This document shows, in pieces, positions 1 to 11,935 of a stretch of DNA of 64,000 nucleotides (its first letter is position 1; each line of letters begins with the position of its first letter). Source of the DNA: Lineus longissimus (lineage: Eukaryota > Nemertea > Pilidiophora > Heteronemertea > Lineidae); contig NC_088317.1 in NCBI RefSeq assembly GCF_910592395.1, positions 2,852,001 to 2,916,000 on the forward strand, in the 5' to 3' direction. The notes beneath the pieces are model-generated. The model had not been told where the DNA came from and ran no database searches. It saw only the letters and a list, made by a program, of their open reading frames with translations. The translations under genes and the position numbers were made by a program.

Positions 1-802
1 CAAAACCAGGCCACTCTATTGATCTGATTAGAAGAGCTGGTGAATTCACATGGGCCAATTGACACTGGCTTTGTTGCTTTCAGCTCAATTCAAAAGGCCA
101 TGCAGGTAGAATAGGGTGGATTTCATTGCACACAAAGAGATGACACTGGCAAAGGATGTCAATTTCACACAATGTTACCATGAATTGCTTTCTAATTTTA
201 ATGCTTCAGGTTGATTTTCGAAAAAATGCATTTCCTTAGCTTGGACTCTTTGAGCGCAGAAGATTTTTAGTGAAAGGTTAAAAAATAACACGCCTTATTT
301 ATTTCCCTCTAGTTCCTGTGACACCGTGAACCCTGTATAACACCGGCCTAAAGGTATAATTCCGGCCTAAAAGGTACAACTCCGGCCTAAAAGGTACATG
401 TAATGGGAAGGGTGAGAGCAGTTCACAAGCCCATTTTAAACACATTTAGCCAATTCTCACAACCAGAGGACTATTTGCATACAAATCTCGCTGAATTCCA
501 AAATCAATTGAATGCACAGCACCGGTAGTGCACAAACAGGTTAATACAGCCATTCAATTATTCCCGCTATCTCCGCACATAGTCGCATGAAAAATCTATC
601 AGGTTCTATTATTCCCAGGGTTGACATTAACCCATTCTCGTCATCGCATAATGTGCAGTGAACATAAATTATCTTGTAAAAATATCGCATATTTTTTTGT
701 AAGTTGACCAAATTCAATAAATTGTCTTTTTTTGTGACATAATTCATGTGGAGTACAGGATGAGTTTAACTCTTAATGTTTAAAATGTTGGTGCCAACTT
801 AC
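1..802. other. Intron or 3' side of the TFDP gene, no exon seen
   Basis: The gene on the minus strand continues past the left edge, so this stretch is most simply the intron after the exon ending at 803. It is AT-rich. I see no open exon with flanking splice sites on either strand. It contains one short 20-base tandem repeat, listed separately. Confidence 0.4.
343..400. repeat. Three-copy 20-bp tandem repeat
   Basis: The words CCGGCCTAAAGGTATAATT, CCGGCCTAAAAGGTACAACT and CCGGCCTAAAAGGTACATG follow each other at about 20-base spacing (starts near 343, 362, 382). This is a small diverged tandem repeat in a presumed intron. I see no coding role. Confidence 0.7.
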
Positions 803-3800
803 CTATCTAGGAAGTCCGCTTCTAAAAAGTCTCCTGGTCGTTTTTTCATCCCGGCAACCTGCCACTGTTGTGGAGATTCTACCTTGATCGTATTGATGAC
901 CTGACGCGGTGTCTGTGGACTGGCAGTGACGAATGTGGGCGCATGACCACCACGACCAGGAGTACCAAGGATCTGGAAGAAAAAACGATGAGAAAATTTA
1001 TCTTATAGCCAATTTACTCGTAGCAGTAAGGATGATTTTTCACGGTACGAAAGGCCACATTTGCTGGCTCACATGTCTAATGACGTTGAAGGAGCTGTAC
1101 TGTCGACTCAAAAGTATCAGCCGAGAAATTTTCGAGAATTGTAAAACTGAAGAGGAACGAAAATTCGGCTGTTGACAGTGCTTTCGAATTGGTGTTATGG
1201 GACATTTTTTTGCCTGAAACAACACTTTTCAAGTTAAAAACTTACCACGGGTGATGAATTTACTGATTTTGGTAGAATGTGAGGCCCATCCACTTTGTAT
1301 GGAGACATCTTCGCAGGGGACTGCATCGGTACCGCAATGATAGGGATTTTTGCTAAAATTATCAAAAGAGAGAAGGTTTAAACTTCTGCTGTACACAGTA
1401 TTGTTGGCGAGACAGGTTATGCCAGCCTAACAGTCAATAGTATCCTACCTAAGTGTTATCATTCTACAGGATATCGGCAGAAATCTGGCAGTCATTTGAA
1501 AAAAAGCGTCAAGGCCACAACTGGAAAGAGTTCAATGTAAAGAGGCCTGCCAGCTCTGATTGATTCTTTTACTCGAATGTGAAACCAAAACCTTGCATTT
1601 GCACAAGACTGGTGAAGTGCACCCAGGACATAATATCTTGTAATTGTTTGTTGTAGTGCTGTCTTGCCAATAACCCCATCTTCCGAATGAGGCTACTGCC
1701 AATTGGGTTTTGTTTCAGGAAGTTCAACATCCAACATGTCCTATGCACATATGTATGTACATGTTTCTGTATGTTTCAGTACATGGCAATTAACCAACAG
1801 CTGAGGAACGCATTATCTTGACCAATCAAGGGTTAACATTCATGATTTGATCAGTTCATTTCATCTTGGTAATCAGCACATCAGACACTACAGTAGAACA
1901 ACTATAAAGGACACAATTGAGACTGACAAGTTTAGTCCTGAATAGATAGAGATGTGTCCTGATTAGAGAGGTCAAATTGAATGGAAACAATCAATTTGGG
2001 ACCAAAACTAGTGTCCTTAATACTAATAGAGAGGTTGTTCTTAATGGAGAGTCCCCGCTAAGGGAGTTTCCACTGTACAACTACAAGAATTTTAAACCTT
2101 CGTAAGCATTAAGATGGAGCGCATGAATGCGTCCTCCCTGTTCTGGTGAACAACATCACAATATCAACATCCTCGAAGACACAATCCAGTTTCTCACGGC
2201 ATCCAGCGGTGACGTCAAACCATGATATGCAGCAGTGTCAGTGACTGTGTGTGGGTACATGAATGTATCAAATGTCATAAAACAGCATTACCAAGTTTAT
2301 TTTCATCTCCAGTCATAAAGTGTATCAGCCCACACAAACACCTACATACTGACATAGCAGTTCTATTCTATCATGCCCACACCACGACTTAACAGGGACC
2401 ATCCATATTGAATAAAACCTTTCTCATTCCCCATGGTGCACTGAAGATGACCACAGACTGTGGTCAGTTTCTTCATCTAATACGACTGCCATCGTAAAGC
2501 ATGTCCAAAGTAATGTCCGCTGGACCATGCTTGTTCTTGCAGGAAGGGCCATTAACTGATTGGAGAAGCTGGGCAAAGGAACCCAAAGCAACCATCTATC
2601 TCCCTGTGTCTGCATCTGAGGGAAATGCAACCACAGGCATGACAGGTCAAGGAAATCATACTAGCATGACCGGTAGACCGGTAGACCTGAGTCTGACAAT
2701 AAGAACAGAATGTACTTCAACAGCTGCTGTTGACCTTGCGTTGGACTTGCATGAATGTTTAGAGATCTGAGGAGGACTTGTGCCAAGCTAGCACAAGTAA
2801 ACTTTTGCAGTCCATGTCCGGAGAGAGGAGAACTTTTTTGGTTACTTTTGCCAGAGATGTTGTTGCCAGACTTCTCACATGAACTTCATCGCGTTGTAAT
2901 TACCACCATTTGCCTCTGAAGAACTAATCCAACATTCTGAAGAACTAATCCAACATTCTCAAATGGAATTGTCTTTTCAATAAACTAGACTACCTCAGTA
3001 TGATGGTATAGACCAATCATTGGAAACTGACAACTCTGACAACACCACTTCATGGAAGTCGAGACGGAGCATGCCAAATAATGACACAAGGGTTAAGCTC
3101 ATTTTCGTTGAGTTACAAGATCCACTCTCATGATGAGAGAATAAAGTCATTGGGGTCCAATTACCCTTAAACCAGTATGCAAATCATCCATTTACCATCA
3201 TCTTGAATCAATAGAAGAAGATAATTGGACATATTTCTTGTTAAGCTTTATTGATCAAGGACGTTCACAGCAGGGCGACACATTATGCCTCAAACATGCC
3301 AACCAGTCGGCTAGAGGACCAATCTCATATCCCAACTTCAACATGATTATATCCAATCGTATTCCGTGCCAGGAGGTAATTTAACTATTGCAACTTGAGT
3401 TATTGACTCTCTTGTCTTCAACTCGATTACCTCGGATATTACAGGATCTTTTTTCAGTTGTGTACGCATCCTAGCAGATGACGTCTTATTTCTAATTCAG
3501 ATTTTTTCTCTTATGCTTACACTGCAATAGCAAGTTTGGCTGACATGCTTAAGTCTGCTCATGATTCTCCTCGACAACATATCATTATACATACCACAAC
3601 TATCAACGGCACCGAACATGATGGGAAGTCACCCAAGGCGAGACAATGGAGACAAGTTAGCTGGTTTAATTAGTTCTCAAGTAGGATCTAGATCAATTTT
3701 GCAACGGGACTTGACTAAACCACATCAATTTCAAGCACATTTCTAATTGCGGCCAGAGTTTCAAACCAGCAGGTCTGGCACCATACATCTTCATACCCAG

Positions 3801-6800
3801 GTGAATACAGTTCTTTCCCAACAGATAACGCTATAAAGCTATGGCAAAGTTGCAATTTCACAAAAACACCACAAACAATTCCAGGCCGACACCATATTCT
3901 TTTACCAGTGCCACTTTGATGCAGCTATCGAATTCGGCGATGAACCTAAGCTTTCATGCCCACACTTCATCTCATAGTTCTCCTAACACCAAATTACAAG
4001 TACCAAACATCACATCGAAATCCAGGGACCAGCATGGCCCAAAGTAACTGTTTCTCCCAATAAGTCTACTTATCTCTGCAAAAAATCCGATGGGAAACAT
4101 CCTCGCAAGTTATCCGACATACCCAGGCGAAACATTGATTCCTTCTGTTAGTAATTGTTATACATTGTTATGCCTCAGATATTACACTGAAGAGTTTATT
4201 TTTCCGAGCTATTTTTCCACATTTTCTGTGGTTCATTATGACTTACAGCACTTAACAGAAGACTTGAAGATAACAACGCTGGGAAGCTGAGAGTGAAAAT
4301 GCGTTCTGAAATTGCTCTCGAGGCTAGACCACTCGTTGGAGATAGTGTCTGCAGAATCTTTTATATAAAACCCTTTTCATGATGTTTTTGAAGCAGAGTT
4401 CTCCACAGGGTTTTCTCAGGGTAGGTTTGTACCCTTGATATTCAAAAAGTTTTGCCAGTGTGCAATACAAGGTAGGATCGCCCTTTGGCTTTAGAAACCC
4501 TTTACAAAATCTGGAGCAAGGTAGGATGGCTGCATCCAAGGTTGGTGGTAAGCTGCCAAGTTAGGTGGGACGCCCTGACAAATGGCCTTGTGGAGAACAC
4601 TCTGAATTATATGTGTGCATTCCCTATACAAACATAGTGTGGAATATGACTATGGAATACAGCAATCCAGGTCCATTCAAATTATTCAACATATTCAAGT
4701 TTGATTCAACCACTGACAATCTGCTAATGAATGTATAGGCAAATAAATGACAGCCCTTACATATCTGATTATTCCAAGGCTGGTTCAGTATGAACCGACT
4801 GCTGAAAACACTAATAAAATTGTTCCTATAGTTTCAAGATGATGAATTTATCATGATTTATTTCTTGAAAATATTGATTTACAGCCCTCTGATCCAAAGT
4901 ATTGTCTTGGACTGAATTATTTTCACTCTTACCTCCTTTTGTCTGAATTATCCGTTGGTTCCGTAAATTAGTTAAATCGCCGTTCGAGTTCAAAATTCCC
5001 GCCTGCAATGACACAAAGTGAGAAAATATGCAATTACTGATAATGTGAATCAATTTGTATTCTGTAAATGTTGTGAATTTCTCATCTGATCTTGAACACT
5101 TCAACTGTATGAAATTTTACACGATGTTAGAGGGGGAGTCCGGGCAGTAGCAAAACATGCAAAATCAGGAGCGCCATTTTAATTAAGGTAGCTGATTGCT
5201 CCAAATTACTCGCATCCTCAGCTTAAACGGCCTTGCCCATCTTGCACCATGGTACCTGTAGCACGTGTGTTATCAGTTTGATGGTGTTGATGAAACAACA
5301 GTGGCATATTGATGGGCGATGCAGGATCTTGTAAGACGTTATCTGTTCTTTTCTAAGATAATTGACGATCTGTTACAAGCTTGATCCAAACTGATTGGGT
5401 TAGCAAAGAGAATCACTCATTATCTATCATGCCACCTATGGCTTCAAAAAGAAAGAAGCCTTGATCTTCATCTAGCTAGATCTCTGCCTTTTGGGTGAAG
5501 TCATACGAGTGCAAATGCCCTGAATGAAACAGCAAAGCGGTCATATCGAAAACCTTACTACTTTATTTCCTAGTGTGGCTGAAGATCGACAAGCGAATCT
5601 AGGCATGGAAAGACTAGAGGTACATGTAGGAAGATGAGTCAGAAAGTATAGGATTGATCTTGTTTCAAGCACAGGATCCATCCAGGGTCCGTAACTCAGG
5701 TGATGCAGCTCAGCAACCAGACCAGAGAATGGAAAAGATAGATTGTGGCTATTTCAATGGGGGGGGGGGGGTACATCTGGGCTGCTGCAGCCAGGAGCAT
5801 GGCTCAGCCCACACGCACAACCACACAACAACCCCTGGACAATGGCTTATCGTACATGTAAATATTTGATGACGCAGACAGAGTCGGGGAAACATTTGAC
5901 TGAACGTGACCCTAGGGGTGTAGACATGACCTATCATGTATCCTAATCTTCAGAGACAATGTAGATTATGGGATAAAATTCCACCAAATTTCAGGGCAGC
6001 ATCAAATACTGATGCTGAATTGGTGTGCTTCAGCTGCACACCTTGGCTTCAGTGTAACTTCAACAAATAGTCACCTGAGTTAAGGAATTTCACAGGGTCT
6101 ACAGAACATTCTCTGGATGATTTGGTCACTCTTTTGTTGGGACTGGGATAAAACAAGCTGTGGAAAACACTCATTTTCTCACAGTCATAATAAAGCAGGT
6201 GTGGAAACTGAACAATTATTAATCAGGACTCTTTGCCGAACAAGGGTTCAATTTTTCAGGAGGACAGAGGAAGCACTCTCGAGCAGCTACGTGTATTAAG
6301 CGTACAATCCCACAATAGAGTGACCAGGATTGCATGAACGATTTTTGTAGACTGAAACTGATGTTTTGGAGCTTTGAAACGATAACGTCATTCAAGTTTG
6401 AGCCGGCAAGTGCTGAGCACACACATTCGTTTCCAGACTAGTTCACCTTGAGATGGCTAACTAAATCCGAGCAATTATGAATGATCAACACTAGGGAGAT
6501 TGGGTCTGGGTCTAGGTGTGCACATGGAACCCGAGATGGCAGTGGGGGGGAAACCAAGACCCCGGATATCGAGAGCAAACTGAGCCGTGGAACTGGAGCC
6601 TATCTCACTGATGTTAAGTGTGCCCTCTCAATGTGAAAGTCTATACAGCCAAATGATAGGGCTTACCGGCTGTATAGAAGTCAGAAAGAGTCTGTGTATC
6701 ATGCAACAGAGAACCACTTGCAATCACAGCACAGGTATTTTTTCAAAACTACACAACTGAAGATGCATAATGAGGACATTCACCCGAACCTGGTTTGGGT

Positions 6801-8581
6801 ACCAAAGTTCCACTCCCCCACTCGAAGACCACATGGTTGGCAAAGGCAGCTGCCACCTCATGTTTGAAGGTCAAACATTCACATGCCGCTGCATTGTGTG
6901 AAGAATTTTGAAATCCTTCACAGTGATGCTATTTATAGAATCTTTTGTCAAATTTGGATGGTGAACTTTGGAGGTGGCGAGAGGACAACATCTCGTTAAT
7001 AGACATCAGGGTTTTCCAATGTGACACTGTTCAGGTACAGCAACCATTTCCATTTCTGCAGCTGGACAACACAGCAACATGTGACGATCTACCGTCCATA
7101 CACACGACACCGCTGACTCAGAAAACACCTTCACAGAGTTGGCTTATGAGAATCTGCTCGATGTATATGGAGCTGGAGACCAGACTTTACCCCACCTGCT
7201 TTGAACTCCCACAGGGAACCCCTGCTGTGAACATGATGGCTTGTAATGTAAATAACGTAAATTGCATACTTTGGTGGGGGGGAATACACACTTACCGGAA
7301 TAGGAACTTCTGCCTGGCCCTCTCTTCCAATCAAATACATAGAAGGCATGTTGCCTTGCTAAAAAATACTACCAGCAGTCTTGCAACCCACAATTTCGAA
7401 GCCTTAGTATGTGTAATTTACTCGAGTTTAGTAGTATGCAATTATAATCAATGGCTCCAACGAAATCCACTGAATCGCTGAAAATGTGCACCAATCAAAA
7501 ACGTCTACACGATCCAATAATCTGGTCTCCACCTAACAGCCTCTCAATATAATGATTGAATTTAAAATACAACAGTCTAGGGCTTGACCTGGATAGCAAC
7601 TCATCATGTGTCACTCTGCATCAGAGTTATTCAACTCAATCCAAGCTGACAATGCAAACTGTCAGATCAATTGAGAAAATGAACAAAACAATGACACAAG
7701 TCAACAACATTCAATTAGGTCTAATTGTCCATCGAAGTTGTAGCCTAATTAAAAGGGATGCTGTGATAATTGGTTACATGTTGTTACCGAGAATATGCAA
7801 CTTGCAAGGGTTTCTGCTCTGTTTGCGAACTATGAGAAGCACAAGTTACAAAACCCGATATAGTCTTGTGCGTATAGCCACAATACTGCAACCCACAATA
7901 CTGCAACCGACCTAATCTTAAAATCCTCACACTCTTCAGATAAGTCTTTGGCTAAGGTCACCCAAGGGTCGGTTTCTTTTTATAAGCTGGTAAGAACTAA
8001 ATCAATAGTTACCCAGTATTACAACTGAAATGTTTCATTTCTTATGGCAGGACCCTGTAACACCAATTCATTTGAACTTCTGGCACTAGCTAACTCAAAC
8101 TGTATCAATAATAAGCTGTAGGCCGACTAACAGTGTTTATTGACTGCAGGCTAAAAGGCTACTGAAAATGTACGGATGATGCTGGAAGCCAAAATCAATC
8201 TGTATACATTCATACAATGGACTAGCTTTTCTCCTGGAGTACAGATTGGTGAGGCTGCATGGAGCTGACTGATTCCCAAGAATCACACAGGCATTGAATC
8301 AACACCGAAGGACAGTTGCTCCTTAACATGGGTCTGAAAGAAAAGGTACTTCTCACAGAGGATCAGTTCAGAATTCCGGCTTGTTTGTTGCAGTTCCTAC
8401 AAGAACAAGTACAGGTACGACAATTGGTGAACTGAAACATGAAATGGACTAGTTCTCACCTCTTTTGCAATAGGTTCCAGACCAGATTCTTGGTAATACT
8501 TCAGTATTCCATCGGCCGTTAGTGTGGCATTTACCAGAGTTTTGGTCGGTGCCAGTGTCGCTTTAACAGGGCTACCATTCC
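803..8581 (-). CDS. TFDP: Transcription factor DP (E2F dimerisation partner), N-terminal exons only
   Basis: Four minus-strand exons join in phase: 8581-8460, 5002-4933, 1352-1246 and 972-803, each with AG acceptor and GT donor. TFDP proteins pair with E2F to bind cell-cycle promoters in the nucleus. The third and fourth exons read ...IPIIAVPMQSPAK..., then HILPKSVNSSPVILGTPGR, then a Trp-containing block ending FLEADFLD. These line up in order with remembered vertebrate TFDP2, which has ILPKT, then STPQR, then a W-V-P-G...F-I-D-S-D-F segment just before the DNA-binding domain. The winged-helix DNA-binding and dimerisation exons would lie left of position 1. The first of these exons begins with 2 bases of a split codon, so at least one upstream exon is missing. 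I could not find the start ATG between 8.6 and 10 kb. The identity rests on short collinear motifs, so it is good but not certain. Confidence 0.72.
1925..2080 (+). repeat. Dispersed repeat, copy 1 of 3 ('GAGAGGT...TCCACTGTA' family)
   Basis: The segment has alternating 'tagagaggt' words, CCAAAACTAGTGTCC, and a terminal GGGAGTTTCCACTGTA. A second copy lies in reverse orientation near 25.61-25.75 kb, where its complement shares AAAATTGAATAGAAACAA-like and AGTGTCC blocks. A short third piece lies at 52.11-52.15 kb, also reversed. It looks like an old interspersed element without coding capacity. The family is not identified. Confidence 0.55.
2916..2957. repeat. 21-bp direct duplication
   Basis: The 21-base word CTGAAGAACTAATCCAACATT occurs twice back to back, exactly. 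It sits in a presumed TFDP intron. It is a recent slippage or short tandem duplication. Confidence 0.85.
5759..5771. repeat. Poly-G tract
   Basis: A run of 13 G sits inside a TFDP intron. It is simple sequence and the length is prone to sequencing error. Confidence 0.8.
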
Positions 8582-10680
8582 CTGAAATTAACAATGGAAC
8601 AATCTGTTATAATCTTCAGCACCAATCACCCTCCTATTTAACAGACAGTGATTTTGGTCAGCAGCACAGTAGTCACATCCATTCAATTTGACCCGTCTGT
8701 TAAGTGTTGATGTTATCAGCACTCTTTTTCCAATTCACTTTACCCATAGTGTTTCAGCTTGCCAGATAGAAATCTGAAGAAAAGGCAGAGCGGAAGAGAG
8801 TACAGCCTAAAAAAGGCACAGTGCAGCAGAGCCATGGTTTTATTTTTTTACTTGGCAGGTATGCGAGAGCCGACATAACATGGAATGGATGAAACTCCAT
8901 CCACCAGACCACAAGAGTCGTTTCGTTTATCTGGAAAGAGTACTGTGCATTAATTTTTGGTAACACTAACAGCTCTCAGACTTCCTTTGTCTGGACTTTG
9001 AGATAGAAAATGATATGATAAGTCTGTGCTGCTGTGAAGCACAGGATATCAATACAGGTGGCAGCACAGAGTACTCGAAGAAGGTGATCACCCCTAATCA
9101 ATAAAATGGACTGGTCAAACCCCAACAATAATAATGATGCAAAAATAATTTCACATGGAATGCAGTCACAGAATTGTTTCAGCATGAAGATGGAGATATA
9201 TATTTTCAGTTTACAAAATAAGAATCATGAAGACGGTACTATTTTCATGAAAATGCACTAAGCAGCAATTAAAATGGACCGACCTAAAAGGGGTGACAGG
9301 TAGAAAAGGGATACACATAAAATAAAGAACAATGAAAACAATCGTACCATCCTCTACCCATAAACTGGACAGTGTTGTGTGTGAAGTAGCCATGATCAGT
9401 CTTTTCCTTCAAAGTGCGCCCTATCTCATGAACACAAGATTCAACAGACAAGCGTGGCAAACACAAAAATTCAATCCTGCGATTTCTCAAGTTTAAAATC
9501 CACTACAAAATGGCGTCTTTTCGTTCACCATTCTCGAGTTTTGGTCCAGAAAATGTCGTATAATTATCGCCTGGTGCGGTCAACAGTAGTAAAATTCCGT
9601 CTACATGTTCCTCAGATATTCTGTTATATCCCTAGTCTCGCAGAAATATCAAAGATGCCACCGATTTCGATAATTATTCGTTTCTTTTAGCATAAACTAG
9701 GGAAAACGAGGTTGGCGGTGACATTAAAATTCCATCCCCTGATTGGCTATTTGCGATCCACGTGGTCTGAGCAACGCATGTGCACTATAGTCTTTCGTGG
9801 TTTCATAATTGATTTGTAGGTGTCACCCCAATCGTTTTAGCAGACAGCTTTTTAAGAAAGGCGATAAAAAGTAATCATGTATTGCTTAAATCGCATTCTC
9901 TTTTGTAGAAATTATTGAGATACCAGCAGAAAGACCGCTTTGTTATTTTGAAAGTGTAAAATTGTGAATAAAAACTCAAATTTGATTATTTTTTGCAACT
10001 TTGGTCAAGAAAAGACTGACCGACTGCTGCTGCCATCTGCCACCAATGAAGGAACTGAATGTACCGGACCCCTGACAGTTTCGCCCCAATCGTTTTGGGG
10101 ACGAAGCATAAGTCTATTGTACCACTAGCGGCAAACCAGTCTGTGGAACCTTCCAATATGGCTGTAGACATAAGTCGGGTGGTTTCTATCAGCTTAGCAG
10201 GGCCAGATACGGCCAGGGGGTCCCAAATTATGATTTCAGACTGACCTTTTGTCCGGCTCTTTTGGGATGAATAATGAGGCTATGCTCCCAAAACCTGAAT
10301 ATCATCAGTTACATATCCTTTATTACTCAAACAATTTTCATTTCAAAAACGGATAAAACAACAACATGTAACTTGAAGTTGATATAAATTTGTTTATTTC
10401 ATTATTTACAATACATCGAAATAATCGCATGCAATGTCAATGAATTATATACTCTGAATAATCAGATCTTTCAATAAGTTTCAAAGGTTTTTGCAGACTA
10501 TATCAACCCATGGATTAAAATTGAACTGTCTTAAAACGTTTTCTTCCTCGATATTGTTTCCCCATGCCTTCTACTCCTTTGAGGCCTTTGAATCAGCACA
10601 AGTCTGAGAAAAATCCCTAGATTTTGGATCCAGTTATACATGCGTATGAATAAGTGTCCTTTGGGTACTAATCAATGCTC

Positions 10681-10716
10681 ATCAAGTATAGATTAATAGA
10701 TTAATCCATACTTGAT
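10681..10716. repeat. Near-perfect 36-bp palindrome
   Basis: ATCAAGTATAGATTAATAGA is followed by its near-exact reverse complement, ending CCATACTTGAT. The palindrome is flanked on both sides by the direct word TGCTCAT, which could be a target-site duplication. It is most likely a tiny foldback insertion. I see no other role. Confidence 0.6.
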
Positions 10717-11157
10717 GCTCATGCATAACCGGATGCAAAATTTGTACATTTTGTTCTGACTTCTCTGATGACTGTTTTGCTTATTTGATTCAAGGGATAA
10801 AAGGAATATTCAGTGCGATCAACAATGTTAAACTCTGGCAGTTCAATATAAACAAAGCAGCTTTCTTTTAAAACTGAACATAAATGATGAACTACATACA
10901 TCTGGCAATGAGAAGCTGGTATTGGCAGGCAGGTTTAAAAGAAATGCAGTACTGGTATTCACTGTTAGCTCCACTCTTATTTAAGCAGGTACACATATCT
11001 CATGAATCTTATCCTTAAAAGGGTACGCTGCTCCTGTTAATTGTAATTACTAGTGGCTCAGGAAAATAAAAATACATGATGCCGAAGTGCAGTTATTATG
11101 TATGGAAATTTCCCTATGCCTGTTGAAATTGCAAATCCTCTTTAGTAAAAACTGGCC

Positions 11158-11275
11158 ATAAAGGGGGACTATGGGCAGGAGGCTGGGGTCCAATGGGGAG
11201 GTCTCAAGGTGACCAATATACAGTCCAGTATCTTAGTAGGCACCCTGTCACATGATACCTCAAAATAAGTACCGG
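11158..11275 (+). repeat. Dispersed repeat, copy 1 of 3 ('GGGGGACTATGGGCAGGAGG' family)
   Basis: The segment begins AAAGGGGGACTATGGGCAGG and continues with GGTCTCAAGGTGACCAATAT. Matching segments occur at about 37.35 kb (GGGGGACTATAAGCAGGAGG, CATCTTCAGGTGACTAATAT) and 42.73 kb (GGACTATGGGAGGAAGG, CATCTCCAGGTGACTAAATG). They share the order of blocks, so they are copies of one interspersed element. The family is unknown to me. Confidence 0.6.
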
Positions 11276-11935
11276 TAAACTACAACTACAGGACAACTAA
11301 ATGTATAACAAATAAATATTAATTAAATGCAAAAATAATCAATTAGTACATACTCTCTTCTGCTATATACAAAAAAATACTTATGAGATTCTTAACAAAC
11401 TAGCATTCTAATACACAATGTACACTTCGGTCCCATTTCACCCAACAAACTAAACCCCATTCATAGATGATCTGTTCGCATTGTTTGGGGCCGTGGAGCA
11501 TAAACTTCTGGAGAACCAAACTTCAAAGAAATCTGACCAGTTGTTTGCACTTGTAGATGCACAGTTGACATAGAAATGTCAAGTTGTAGGAGTGAGTGAG
11601 TGAGCACACTCCTGAGCCCTAAAAGACCCAATAAAACCTTTTATGAATGGACTCTACTTTTCTCAACTTTTACTGTGTTTTTGTTAGTACATCCCTTACA
11701 AAATCTTATTTTATTCAAACCACTGGATACCAGCGTATCACCATTTCACTGTCATGGGTACTGCATAATTTATCAACAAGATTAGGATTTGGCAAATTGT
11801 CTCTGTGCGACTACTTTTCTGCTGGCTCATATCCAGTCCCAAATCAAGGACCCCGAGAAATTTCATTCATCTGCGACGGAGAGACGGAATCAACAGCACA
11901 GCCCTGGTAGTCAACGAAACATTTCCCCACCATTA

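Larger units (their letters stand above)
8582..11935. other. Stretch between TFDP exons and the end of CEP63; start of TFDP and 3' UTR of CEP63 expected here
   Basis: The missing first exon(s) of the TFDP gene should lie on the minus strand in this region or further right, but I could not assign them. The 3' untranslated part of the minus-strand CEP63 gene should run leftward from 11935. A reverse-strand AATAAA is at 10393-10398, which would give a 3' UTR of about 1.5 kb. A dispersed repeat lies near 11.16 kb and a perfect hairpin near 10.68 kb. No other coding exon is convincing. Confidence 0.35.

Noticed and set aside
6945-7481. Plus-strand open frame of 178 codons in the TFDP region
   Set aside because: It begins without an ATG in good context, has no recognisable domain and shows no splice-flanked exon structure. 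It lies inside a probable intron of a gene on the other strand.
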